From Gossypium raimondii (Eukaryota > Streptophyta > Magnoliopsida > Malvales > Malvaceae), in assembly GCF_025698545.1 (NCBI RefSeq), contig NC_068571.1, positions 16,390,160 to 16,454,159 on the forward strand: a DNA stretch of 64,000 nucleotides. The letters run 5' to 3'. A model generated the notes under the pieces. That model was not told the origin of the DNA. It searched no databases and saw nothing but the letters and a program-made list of their open reading frames with translations. This document shows, in pieces, positions 33,920 through 45,085 of the stretch (positions are counted from its first letter, which is position 1; the number at the start of each line of letters is the position of its first letter). Position numbers and translations under genes: made by a program.

Positions 33920-34994
33920 TGTCAATGATAGAGGGTTGCGCGCGGACCAATATCGAGTTGTCAAGTCACGAGAAACTCCTACGAAAGCTCTAAACAATCA
34001 GATCTGAAATGAAACAGAAAAGGATTAAAATTCTAGATCTAAAATAAAGTAACTCCCAAATCAAAAAAGACTCAGCCAAAAAAAGTGAGAATGCTTATTA
34101 GTGAAAAAAAGTGAGAATGCTTATTAGTGATGAATCTTGATAACCAAGAACGTGAAATTGGACTTCAAGAAAGTTTCCCAATCAATCGAATTTGATAAGC
34201 AACACAAACAGCGAGATTAAATTTAACAGATTATAAAAATAAAAACTTGAACAGAATTAAGGATTTGGGCGGCAAGAAGGGGGAAATTGATGGACAAGAT
34301 TGAAAATCGGTAATCAAGAAGTTCTATGATCCCTTACAACCAAATCTGAAAAGAAATTAAGAATCCAATCAGCAAATCAATTGAAATTCCAACAACCGTT
34401 TGAACCAGAATGAGAAGGAGAAATTCGGCGAGATCAATTGGGGAAAAGATGATTTGGCTCGAACTTGGCTGCCAAAGAGAGGGCTGATCGATTTTCATTA
34501 GTAATTAAAGAGGGTTGAAACAAATAAGAAGATAAAAACAAGTTAGATAAAGGAATCGACACTAGCAGGATTTAAAGGAAAAATTGACAGCAAGAAATTA
34601 AAAGATAAGTCCTAAGAAGCCTTGAAATCCCAAAAGATTCCACAACTCCCTTCAAACGGCTCTAATCTCCCTTCTAAAGAATATCAATGGCAAGAAGAAG
34701 GTTGAAGATGGCTCCCACAATCAAAAGATTGTTAAAATAACTTCTAAAGAAGACTCAAGAGAGAATTCTTGGAGAAAAACTCAAAGAGAATTCTGCACTT
34801 AAACAAATCTGAAATTTTTAATATAATTGAGAAGTAGTCAATACAAGGGTGGCCGGCCATGCGTTTAAATAGGCCTTAGACTAATCCTAATCTTATTAGA
34901 AAACTTAAAAATTAAACCTAATTAATAAAAATAATAGGCATATTTGACCATGCACTTAAATGGACTGTTTTGGGCCGAATTTTAACATGTAACA
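33920..34994 (-). repeat. LTR of the nested gypsy fragment
   Basis: On the minus strand it starts TGTTACATGTTAAAATTC and ends ATCATTGACA. A TATA-like TATTTAAAC is near 34863-34871. It directly follows the polyprotein tail below, as a 3' LTR should. About 1,075 bp. The 5' part of this element is missing, so no target duplication can be checked. Confidence 0.55.
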
Positions 34995-35112
34995 TTCCTA
35001 AAGCCTAAAATTTAAATTAACAATTAAAATGTTTACAAATTGGGCGCTTTGACAAGTTGGCCTGATTTTCAACTAAATATGGGTGTATTTCTTGATTGGG
35101 CTTGGAATCATC

Positions 35113-35525
35113 TTATTGGGCCTTGCCTTCAAGAACTTGGGCTTGTATTCCATCTTCTACCAAAATTGGTTCGTTAATGCTCGTAACAGAGATCCAATGC
35201 GCTTTGGCTGCAAGATTTGGTTTCTTGGACCAAGATTTCCAAGATTTGAAATCTTGATTTTCTTGATTCTTGAAATCGCTCCAAACAGCAAGATTGGGCC
35301 AAGATTCGGTTTCTTGATTTTCTTGAAAACAAGAAAGTGAATCTTGATTTTCTCTTTCTTTCATGTACGCATCTAAGGCCTTCCTAACAAACTCCTGAAT
35401 GGTCCCATTTAGTTTGGAACGCATTTGTCGGGCCTTTGATCTCGTTATTGGGCCTTGTGGTAATTTGAGCCCATCACGTTCTTGGGCTTGGGTTGGGCCT
35501 TTGTGACTCGTATCAATCAAACAAA
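35113..35525 (-). pseudogene. Gypsy polyprotein C-terminal tail
   Basis: Minus-strand codons read GPTQAQERDGLKLPQGPITR then SKARQM, and a coiled, charged tail LNGTIQEFVRKALDAYMKER, ending in TAA. The L-P-x-G-P-[IM]-T-R-S-[KR]-A-R block is typical of the last residues of some plant gypsy pol proteins. Everything upstream is absent. Confidence 0.6.
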
Positions 35526-35824
35526 ATGCTTTTTTGTAAAATGACTGCACACGAATTTTTCTAAATAATAATGTAAGAGTTTTGCCAAAAATTAATGTTT
35601 TCAAATCAAGTGATTTCCAAAGTTAGATATCGATTTCTTGAAGTTTCCGTTATTTTTCAAAATATATGGTTAAATGATTACGCTATAAAATAAGAGTTTT
35701 TCGAACTTGTGATTTTTTAGAACTCATATGTGGTTAGCTAAAAGTTAAGATTTTTTATCCCACATTTTAAATTAGGTTTTTCAAATGACATGATGTAACT
35801 CCTCCATATTCGTGTTACAGATAT

Positions 35825-36862
35825 GGTTTAGCTACTAACTGGAGGATGTACTTTATAAACTATGCTAAACCATTTTATACGTATAAATAATTGACTTTTT
35901 GCGATAGTTACTCACGCTTACAATCTAGCATTCAATAATAACTGAAAGCATAAGAAATAAACTCATTAACATTAGCAAAAATTGTCTCGATTCCATAATA
36001 TGAAAGTGTTGTTCTTAAGCAAATAATTAAAAAAATTAATCTTGCAAACTACAGGTTGCGAGTTACTAATTCACATTTGGTTAACTTTTAGATGCATCTA
36101 CCAAAATTATATCAAAATATCCACTTGTTGGATAAACAGGCCGACATTTCTTTTAGAAATGCAAGAGATTCAATCTCAACTTTTTCTAGTGAGGTTTAAT
36201 AAATCATCTTCTTTTAGAACAAAGAGCGCTTGAGGATTCTTTAAAATGAAGAATCTTCAAGTTATTTAATAAATATCGATTTAAATTCTCAACTTGTTGC
36301 ATCATTATTGATCAGGATGGTCTAACCAATCATGCCAACTTAATTAATACATTTGGACTAGTAAACTTCAGGTTTTTTATCTCATGTGATTCAACAATAC
36401 AAATGTAAAATTTTGGTTTATCATCATATGTGATTTACTTGTATATGCATAGTATAAACTAGAGACAAAGACAATAATTTTCCAATACAATAAAATTAAA
36501 GACAAAGCTATATGCAGTTGTTGCAAATAAATTTTATCAATTTAAAAATACGCACAAACAAATATTTTCTTTGCATAGGCATATGTGCAAAATTAAGTAA
36601 CGTGTATGATCATATCATAAATACACAATAATTAAAAGCTTAAATATAAGTTGAAATTATTAATTTAAATTTCAATATCGGTCTTAATATCTATCTCAGA
36701 ATATCTTCATTTTCCATTTTTGGTGGATAGAAGAATTATTATGACCACCCCTTTTACTATTACTATTGTAAAGCAACTTACCACGCCCATGTCCAAGTTT
36801 AAGTCTTTCTATATTGCTACTTCACTTCAAGGAATGCAGTAGATCTAATATAACAGACTTTG
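35825..36862 (-). pseudogene. Copia-C, 5' half: gag C-terminus and integrase start
   Basis: Minus strand 36030-36440 reads SIMMQQVENLNRYLLNNLKI, HFKESSSALCSKRR and VDASKS in the order of the Copia pre-integrase/integrase (the usual H-P-G-S-x-M-M-x-x-I and D-A-S-x-x-W blocks). At 36720-36850 is a Gly/Arg/His-rich gag tail (GHGRGK, KRGGHNN, HQKW). It is separated from its 3' half by the solo LTR at 29900-35819. Confidence 0.65.
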
Positions 36863-38382
36863 TGGTTTTCCATTTTTTTTGGTTCTTTAAAAATATGCTC
36901 AAAAAACGAACGCCGTTTTCGAGGAGAGCCGAAAGGTAGTTCAGTTTCCATTCCCCAAACTGTTAAAAAGAAAAAATATTCTTTTGACCTTTCTATTTTT
37001 TTCATTGGATCTTTATGAGAGGGTTGTAGTTTAAATCTGTGCCAAGGTTTCAAGCAAAAAGGAAATAGGATCTTTATCTGAATACCGTCTATTAACCAGT
37101 TTTTTGGAAATTTTGTTTCGGATAATTAAACACCATTATAAGTGCATTTAACATGCATTTCTCGATTCCAATCCGTTAAATCCTCAGACCACTCAGGAAA
37201 TTGAAATAATAACATACGGGTAATGTTTTTAACTATTATCAGTGAAGGTAATATAATATGTTTTCTAAGAATTGATCGGGTTATTAACACGAAGCCCTTT
37301 ATTACTTGAGCAAGTAAAAGAATATCCTAAGGTTCTGCTATTTCTATCCTCATTTTCTCTTCTCTTTTGTATTTTATCTTTTGACCTCGTAGTTTTTCTC
37401 GATCTTTTTTTTTCTGTATAATCAAAAATTTTTGATTCTTTGGTTTTACATATCCAATTTCGAGATATTCGTTTCAACGGTCCAGAAATATCAAAAGAAA
37501 AAAAGAGTGGTTTGTCTACTCTGTCCAAAAAAAAGGGGGAATGTACATTTGCTTTAAACAACTCCCAAGTAATTTTTTTACGCCTTTGGGCACGGATGGA
37601 ACCTTTTATTATGTTACGTCGAAAATCTGATTATTGTGAATAGCGTATCAAAGCCACTTCATCTGTTTGATCAGGATCATTAGCATCTTTGGTATTAGTA
37701 TAAGTATCGACGTTTTGTCTGTTTATTAGTAAAAATCACGACACGCTTGGATTTTCTTGAACGAATTTCATGCTCTGCTGTTACATTTTCCTCTTTTTCT
37801 CCCTCCTGTTGTTCTAAATCGTCGATTAATTTGTATGACCATCGAGGAACTTTTTTACTTATTTCTTTTAATCCAATAGATTTTTTTTTCTAATTTTTTG
37901 ATTGTTGGGATTAGTTATAGCTATATTGAATAAAAATTTCAAAATTTTGACTCTATCATCTGAATCGGTATTTCCCTATTCATCTTCTATCAATGTCAAT
38001 AAAGAGAGTTCTTTTTTTGTTGCTAATGATTTTATATTGAGTGTATCTAGTGTCTGTTCAAGTTCGTGATAATCAGTAGTAAGAAGTAGAGCATGAATCT
38101 TATTTATTCAAAACGGATCCATGTTTTCTTTTATAGGTTTGATTTATGCTTAAAGGAGAACCCCATTTTTTGATTCTTCTGCAGTAGGGTCCATGCAAGA
38201 AAGGATCATATAGTTTAGGAAAGTATTCTCTTTTAGTTTCATTATTAGAGAATCGAGTACTTTTTTCAAGTATGCCCAGATCAAAAGATTCCTTATCTAA
38301 AGATTCGACTCTTTTTATAAACTCCTTACTAAAATTTGAAGAATGAAAAGTTGAAAATGTTTTCTCTAACAAGCTCTTCATT
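36863..38382 (-). pseudogene. ycf1: Plastid ycf1 fragment in nuclear DNA (NUPT)
   Basis: About 1.5 kb in minus orientation that matches the C-proximal part of chloroplast ycf1 (TIC214, a protein-import channel subunit). Readable pieces in order are EKTFSTFHSSNFSKEFIKRV and NNETKREYFPKLYDPFLHGP near 38.2 kb, [20 protein letters not shown] and [10 protein letters not shown] near 37.5 kb, and [20 protein letters not shown] with [10 protein letters not shown] near 36.95 kb. Frameshifts and stops separate them, so no protein is made. Intact ycf1 is over 5 kb, so this is roughly a quarter. Flanks are Copia gag sequence, not plastid DNA, which argues for integration rather than contaminating plastid sequence. 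Borders are good to about 20 bp. Confidence 0.9.
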
Positions 38383-38385
38383 AGT

Positions 38386-39086
38386 AATATTTTATATCTT
38401 TTAAAACTAATGCATTAACATCACAAATTTTGTTCTTGATATATTAGCTCTTATGGAGCATTTGACAAATTTTTACTACCAAATATTGGAAAAATATTGG
38501 TTTATTTCAATACCAAAAGAAAAAACTTTCTTGTATCATCCAAATGTATAATATCCATTGTTACATTATGAGCAATACATATATATATATATATATATTT
38601 ATTCTTAAAGAGTATTAATATAGTTGGAAAAACTAGTTTGATAGCTGACGGGTGCATGATTGATGGACTTCATATCATATTGTTAAGTTATATCTATCTT
38701 TTGAAGGGTTTTCTTGAGAACTTTCTTTGTTGTCTGATTTATTACTATGTTTCCACTTCTAGTGGTTACTATTATACCACTTATCACGTCCATAATTATA
38801 TCTTTTAAATTTTATCTGATACTTGCGTTCACTTTGAGGAATGCAACAAATTTACTAGGACAGACTTGTAAATGTCCCAATAGATTCTTTATTTCACAAT
38901 CACCATCGTAAATATGCTTGGATGTTCATTATAATCAAAATTTCACTTTTTATCTCCCTTAACTCTTTACCTATCATCTCATTGTAACCGTTTTTTTCTA
39001 TTTATGTATTAGAAAATGAAGGTAGCATTAAAATGGCTATTCATGATTATTTCTCTAAAATATTCGTGAGGTTTCTAATGAAGAGG
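38386..39086 (-). pseudogene. Copia-related remnant beyond the NUPT
   Basis: At 38730-38880 a second, diverged copy of the sequence found at 36720-36850 appears (TTCACTTTGAGGAATGCA against TTCACTTCAAGGAATGCA, and CACTTATCACGTCCAT against CTTACCACGCCCAT). Either two related elements or a duplication spanning the NUPT site. An (AT)n run is at 38579-38598. Otherwise nothing readable. Confidence 0.5.
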
Positions 39087-40946
39087 TGTGTAAACTCGAA
39101 ATTATGTAGGATTTTTCTATATATTTTTACCACCCTTTTACTTAATAAATATGTTTATCTTGAGTAATTGTTATTAAAATAAGTAAATTTTACTTATTTA
39201 GTAATATTGGGCATGAATTTATAAAGTATGTGACATTGTGCTTAATTACATGATTTTATTACATATTTTATATTGTTTCATGTTAATTTATAAATATGAG
39301 ATTTTTCACTATGTAAGAGGACCATTGAAGAAGTGATAAATGTGAATGAAACATGGACATGAACAAATAAACTCATGTGGACGACAAGACCATGCAATTT
39401 GAGTCATGATGTTGATAATTTGACCCAGTAAAAGAGGTGCTAAAAGATGGACATGTCTGCTAAGTTATTGGACTGAGAAACCGTCCAACAAGGGGGAACT
39501 GAAGCCCAGTTTCGGCACAAGTAGATGGTAGCCCAAAAGCAAGCTCTGGGGTATTTAATTGAAGGTCCTTACAGTTGGAAAATAATCAGAAATCAGCTCA
39601 ACTACTTTTCTGTTGAAACTGTCTATATTAATAGCCTTGGTTTGAATTCAAATTGAGGAGACTAAGTCATTCTCTTATCCTTCAAATATGGCCAGCCATG
39701 CATGGTAGAAAGAGAAGGAATTTTGTATCTATTTGTAGCTAAATCTACCCCTTACCTTCACCAATAAATACCATTCACCAGTCCCTTAATCCATCATGCC
39801 TCACAACTTATTTCTCTTCTTTCATTAGCATTTTTCTACATTCCATTTCCATTTTTTTACATTCCATTTCCCTTTTCCTTCCATTGCATAGCCGTCCATC
39901 TCTTTCACATACTTTAGCCATAAAAGCTTTTTCAGAAGCATTCTTTGGTTGGCCACTTTAGGAACTCCTTAGAAAAAGAAGAATCGAGCAGAACAGAGGA
40001 GTGCATCAGTCAGAATAGATCCAAAAGGGTGCTGAACTGAATCAGTCAGAATAGATCCGAAAGGCTGCTGAATTGAATAGAGTTTATTCTTTCCTCTTGT
40101 TATTTATTTTAATCATGCTTGCTTTGGGTTTATTGTTTTTGACATCAACAATGATATTTTAAATCCTATTTGCTAGGATGATTATGTTAATTCAATAAGA
40201 TATATTTTATTAATGTTTAACATGTTTAGGCCTCAGTCAATCATGTTTTCAATGAATATCATGATGCATTTCATTCATATGTGATTAGGTGCACCCAGAT
40301 TAGTTGAGCGATCCTAACCAGACGATGGTTAGTAGACACATAATTGAAAAGTGAAATGTTCAATTTAGATCCTTAAACACGACTAAGTTTAGGTTCGTAA
40401 TATCTTTAGTTAAGTGTATTGCCTTGCATAGTTTTTAGGTTTATGTAATTAAACTATTGCTTAAGTAAATGTCCCTGTGACCTTACATAAATGATAAGAA
40501 ACCCTTAGTTAATATGATCAGTAAAATGCATATTTAACTAAGTAAAAGACTCCGTAAGGACTTAATTTGGTTTCCAAACTCATGAAAGATTGAGTTGCCG
40601 TAGAAGTAATTCTGAACATTGTTAAGCATGATAAAGTAAATTGAATTGATTAATATAATTATCCTAGCCCATTTAATGTTGATTGTTTTTGTTGCTAAAG
40701 CCATTGATTCATACATTTAGGTAAATTGCATCTAGATTAGAATTGCATAGGGATCAATCTTTGCATCTAGTTAGTTGTATTTAGTTTAATCATCACCATC
40801 CAAATTATTGAGTTTTTACATCAAATTGTTAATTATAATTTTGCAATTAATCAATTAAGCTTATACAGTCCTCGTGGAGACGATAACTAATTTTACTTAC
40901 TTATTACTTGAATGACTGTATACACTTGCGCATATTTCCCGTTACA
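39087..40946 (+). repeat. 5' LTR of the Athila element
   Basis: 1,860 bp, TGTGTAAACTC to CCCGTTACA. Contains a short tandem duplication around 40005-40075 (CAGTCAGAATAGATCC twice, about 45 bp apart) that is also in the right LTR, so it predates insertion. Confidence 0.88.
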
Positions 40947-40948
40947 AG

Positions 40949-40970
40949 TTTTTGGAACCGTTGCCAGGGA
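40949..40970 (+). other. Primer-binding site of the Athila element
   Basis: TTTTTGGAACCGTTGCCAGG is a lightly mutated form of TTTTTGGCGCCGTTGCCGGG, the site characteristic of Athila elements. It begins two bases after the LTR. Both changed CG pairs are C-to-T or G-to-A type, as expected from methylated cytosine decay. Confidence 0.8.
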
Positions 40971-41131
40971 CTGTTGCCTTAATCATTTTTGTGAAATTAT
41001 TCTTTGCAATTTGACTTGATTTGATTTTTATTTCTAACTTTACTAAATAATTCTTTAATTTTTTTCTCTTCCCCTTTATTATTATTTTATTATTTATTCT
41101 TTAGTTTCTTGTGATCGTTTTTCAGGTCGTC

Positions 41132-42640
41132 ATGAGCATAGATCAAATCATCGATTTACTCCCTGTAGACGTTCAAATCGAGTGAGCATTTAGACAAAAA
41201 AGACAAGAAAATTAGCCTAGAGACAAGCCGCAGAAATGGACCTTGAGAATCAAAATGATGATCAAGCGAATAAAGCCGCTAATGCTCGAAATCTAATTAT
41301 TATTGTTGATGATAGGGACTGACCCATAGGGTAGTATGTCTTGCCACTTCTTAACAAACTAAATCTGAGGGTTAGGAGACCAGAGATTGAGGCACCGCAG
41401 TTTGAATTGAAGCCTGTGATGTTTCAGATGCTTCAAACAATAGGCCAATTCAACGAAATGCCCACAGAAGATCCACATATTCACCTTCGATTGTTTATGG
41501 ATGTGAGCAATTCCTTCTAGATAGCCGGTGTAACTGAAGACGCACTGAGGTTGAAGCTGTTTCTATACTCGTTGTGGGATTGAACACGAGTATGGCTTAA
41601 TTCATTGCCATCCAACTCAATTTGTACTTGGCAAGAATTAGCTAAATGCTTTTTGGTAAAGTATTTCCCACTTAGCAAAAATGCGAAGTTGCGGAATGAG
41701 ATCACCACTTTTCACCAATTGGATGATGATTCCTTATATAAGGCATGGGAAAGATTCAAGGAGTTACTATGTAGATGCCCTCATCAGGGGATTCCACATT
41801 ATATCCAGTTGGAGACAATCTCTAATGGTCTTAATGCACATAGAAGGTTGGTGGTAGATGCCTCTATGAATGGAGATCTCTTGTTGAAGTCTTATAATGA
41901 GGCTTATGAAATCACCGAGAGAATAGCTAGTAATAATTACCAGTGGCCGACAAATCAAGCAGCTTCAGGAAGACAAGTAGTCGGTGTGCATGAAGTAGAT
42001 GGCCTTACTTCACTCTTAGCTTAGGTATCGTCTATCTCTTCAATGTTGAAACAATTTACTACTAATAGTTTAAATCATGTTGCAATTCAGGCACCAATCC
42101 ACTACCAATGAGGTGGACCGAATAACACTTACATGCAGCATAGATCAAATCAACCTCTTGGTTTCAATCAACAAGTTCAAAACCCATCGCAAGTTGAACC
42201 TTCAAATAATTTGGAGAATTTGTTGAAGACATACATTGCTAAAATTGATGTCTTGATTCAAGGCTAAGCAACAACATTGGAGAATCTGGAAAATCAAGTG
42301 GGATAATTAGCTGATGAGTTAAGAAACAAACCCTAAGGTGCTGTACCAAACAATATAGAAAATCCTCTTTCAGTCGAGTCTTCTAATCTTGAGAACTTAT
42401 TAAGAGCATACATGGTGAAGAATGATGCAACTTTGAGAAATTTGAAGAACCAAATAGGGCAGATAGCAAACGAACTTCGAAATAAACAACACGGAGCTTT
42501 ACCTAGTGACATGGAGAACCTAAGAAAACCGAGTAAGGAGAATTGGAAAGCGGTCAATTTATGAAGCGGAAGGACTTTTGAACCCAATAAGGTTGAGGTT
42601 GATGATGAAGCTCCCCAGAAAGAGGAAAATCAACCAACAG
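41132..42640 (+). pseudogene. Athila gag
   Basis: ATG at 41132. The retrotransposon gag domain is recognisable from about 41420 (EDPHIHLRLFMDVSNSF) through LFLYSLWD, SICTWQELAKCFLVKYFP, LRNEITTFHQLDDDSLYKAW and FKELLCRCPHQGIP. The longest open piece is 41605-42024. Downstream, a linker rich in Asn/Gln holds an internal duplication at about 42200-42520 (NLENLL...ENQVG...ELRNK twice). Multiple stops and at least one frameshift. Confidence 0.85.
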
Positions 42641-42769
42641 CTTAAATTCCTGCACTAGATAAACCAAATTCTGCAAATTTTCAAAAAGGTAAAATCTAAA
42701 CTAGTGGATTCTAATAAGCTAACCTCTTAATTAGATGCAAAAATATTACCTCGGAAGAGCTGTCCAATC

Positions 42770-43398
42770 TAAGCCAAAGTTTCACAACCTCCATATCCTC
42801 AAAGACTCCAGCAACGTAAACAAGATATTCAATTTAAGAGAATGTTGGATGTGTTGAAATAAATATGTATCAACATCCCGTTGGTAGAAGCTTTGGAGCA
42901 AATGCCGAACTATTCGAAAGCTATGAAGGAATTTTTGTCTAAAAAGAAAAGGTTTGGGGAATTTGAAACTGTAGCCCTGACTATAAAATGTAGCCTATTT
43001 TTTTTCAGAATAAGTTGCTTCCTCAGTTGAAGGATCTAGGAAGTTTCATCATACCTCGCAATATTGGAGAATCTTGTTGTGGTAAAACTTTGGGCTATTT
43101 GGGATCGAGTATCAACTTAATGCCTACGTCTTTTTTTAAAGGATTAGGTATTGGTAAGGCCAAACCGACAACAATTACACTCCAATTGGTGGATCGATCT
43201 TTAGCATACCTCGAAGGAGAGATCGAGGATGTCTTGGTTTGTGTTGATAAATTCATATTTTGTGCTGACTATATTAACTTAGATTTTGAAGCAGATAAAG
43301 GAGTACCAATCATCTTAGAAAGACCTTTCCTGGAAGCTGGTAGGACGAGAGTCGATGTACAGAAAGGTGAACTCACCATGCAAGTTCAAGATGAATAA
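42770..43398 (+). pseudogene. Athila protease region
   Basis: After a spacer that still resembles the conserved INIPLVEALEQMPNYSKAMK segment, the retropepsin reads LPQLKDLGSFIIPRNIGESC and LGYLGSSINLMP. Family members have D-L-G-A-S at that spot; here the catalytic Asp is Tyr, so the enzyme is dead. KPTTITLQLVDRSLAYLEG and DKFIFCADYINLD follow, and GVPIILERPFLEAGR closes the domain. Confidence 0.85.
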
Positions 43399-43879
43399 GT
43401 AACCTTTAATGTGCTCAAGGCCCTAAGATCTCCTGATGAGGTTAAAGCTTGTTTTGTTTCAACCGAAGATCCACTGGAAGGTATTTCATATGACTCTTCA
43501 CATCAAGATGAGGATGATACATGTTTGGAAGCTAACTTAGAAGGATTCAGTTCAAAAGTTCAGTTTGAATCATTAGAGCTATCATCGCATGAGTACAAGT
43601 AACCCAAACCATCAAAAGAAGAGCCACCCGAGTTAGACTAATTATTTTCAAAAGGCACGAGAAAGGTATCGAGTGGACTATTGCAAAGGGATATGTTAAG
43701 GGATAGAAGAGTTTGATTCAATATTAATTATTTGATCCTGGGAGATTGGAGTCTCAATGGTTAAAAGCTAGGATCATGGATCCAATCTATGACATTCAAT
43801 GGGTGGGACTTGTACCAGAGAAAGAAGGTATAACGAAAAATGGGCTGATTTCGTTAAGGATCATCATAGGTAGACAGAT

Positions 43880-44220
43880 TTGTACTAATGGCAGAAAGTC
43901 GAGCAAAGCAAAATAGAAAGACCATTTCCTGCTGCTATTTTTTGAGCAAATATTTTATATAATTGCTGGGCAACATTACTTCTTCTTTCTAGATGGATAC
44001 GGTTGGTATGATAAATGGCCGTTCGACATCGCCTTTGTCAGTAACAATCATCAATAACATTGAGGGAGTCCTCTTCACTCTCTCTGTCCTTAATTTATTT
44101 TCAGTTTTTTCTCTCATTTTAATAAATGACATGCTTAAAAAATTATTCTTCTTAAGGATATTGGAACTTAAGCGGGACCATTGTGACCCCTCCAACCTTT
44201 CCTGGGAATTAATTTGATGT
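43880..44220 (+). pseudogene. Athila reverse transcriptase stub
   Basis: KDHFLLLFFEQIF and then HYFFFLDGYG correspond to the early RT motifs (palm start, F-L-D-G-Y-S-G-Y). After about 44010 the match ends; the catalytic YxDD box, RNase H and integrase are missing. A large internal deletion most likely removed them. Confidence 0.7.
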
Positions 44221-45085
44221 AATTTTTCGAGAAGAAAATTTCTAATTAATTTTAAATTTTTGTTTTTCATTTTTATCTTTGCTTTTGATTTGTTTATGTT
44301 TAATATAGAGGGTCAAATTGGCCCAAGTACTAATCAATTTATTTTTTTAGCAATCTAGTTTATAAATACAGTTTGGGATTAAGGCTTGAACAGAAAAGAG
44401 GAGAAATTTACCCATTGTTGTCGTCCATAAGGGTTCCTTAAAACCCTAATTTTTGCCACCACTTTTCCCTCTATCCATACTTGCCTCTCGAGTCACCTTA
44501 AGTAGCTAAAATTTTGCTACAAAATTGCCCTAATTTAGCATTATATAAACCCCTCGCTACCATCATAATTTTCACAACCCTTTAAGCAATTAGCTTAAAC
44601 CCTAACCACCCATTCTTTTTCCTCTTAGCTGTTGGCCTAAATCCTGAAAAACCTCTTAAATTCCTCTCATTGTCACAAAACCCTAGCTTATTGCCATTGC
44701 GAGTCTTTTTCTAGAGCAATCATATCACCACTACACGCATGCCTATCGCCATCGCAAACCCGTCGCTGTCGCAAGTCGATTGCCGTCGCAAATCCCTTAC
44801 TTCATCCAATGCCGAAATTTTGCCTATTTTTTGAGAAAAGTCACCATGTCTCACAAAAGAACTAGATCTTCCAAGACCTTTTCCAAAAATCCTATAGTGA
44901 TTCAAGACGAGGAAGTGAAAGAAAGGTTTGATTCTATCTTCAAAAATCAAATTATGATGCTAGAAAAAAGTTTTAACTTGAAAAGCAATGATAAGATGGT
45001 TGTGCCTTTGCCGATTCAAAAGAAAATTGATGCCCTCAATTTAAATTATTTTTGCAATGTACGATCATTACCCGATGAGTAGTTA

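Larger units (their letters stand above)
29900..35819 (+). mobile_element. Gypsy solo LTR containing a nested gypsy fragment
   Basis: Starts TGTCACATCCC and ends CGTGTTACA, with a perfect 5-bp target duplication GATAT at 29895-29899 and 35820-35824. On both sides the Copia-C integrase reads on in the same direction, so this block was inserted into it. It has no gag or pol of its own apart from the nested piece at about 33920-35525, so it is a solo LTR of roughly 4.3 kb plus that insertion. It contains CACACGG/CCGTGTG-rich sequence at 30970-31200 and two tRNA-like Pol III promoter motifs near its start. Confidence 0.8.

Noticed and set aside
36817..38381. Window is plastid DNA or contains a functional ycf1
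   Set aside because: The match has frameshifts, covers only part of ycf1 and is bordered by nuclear retroelement sequence.
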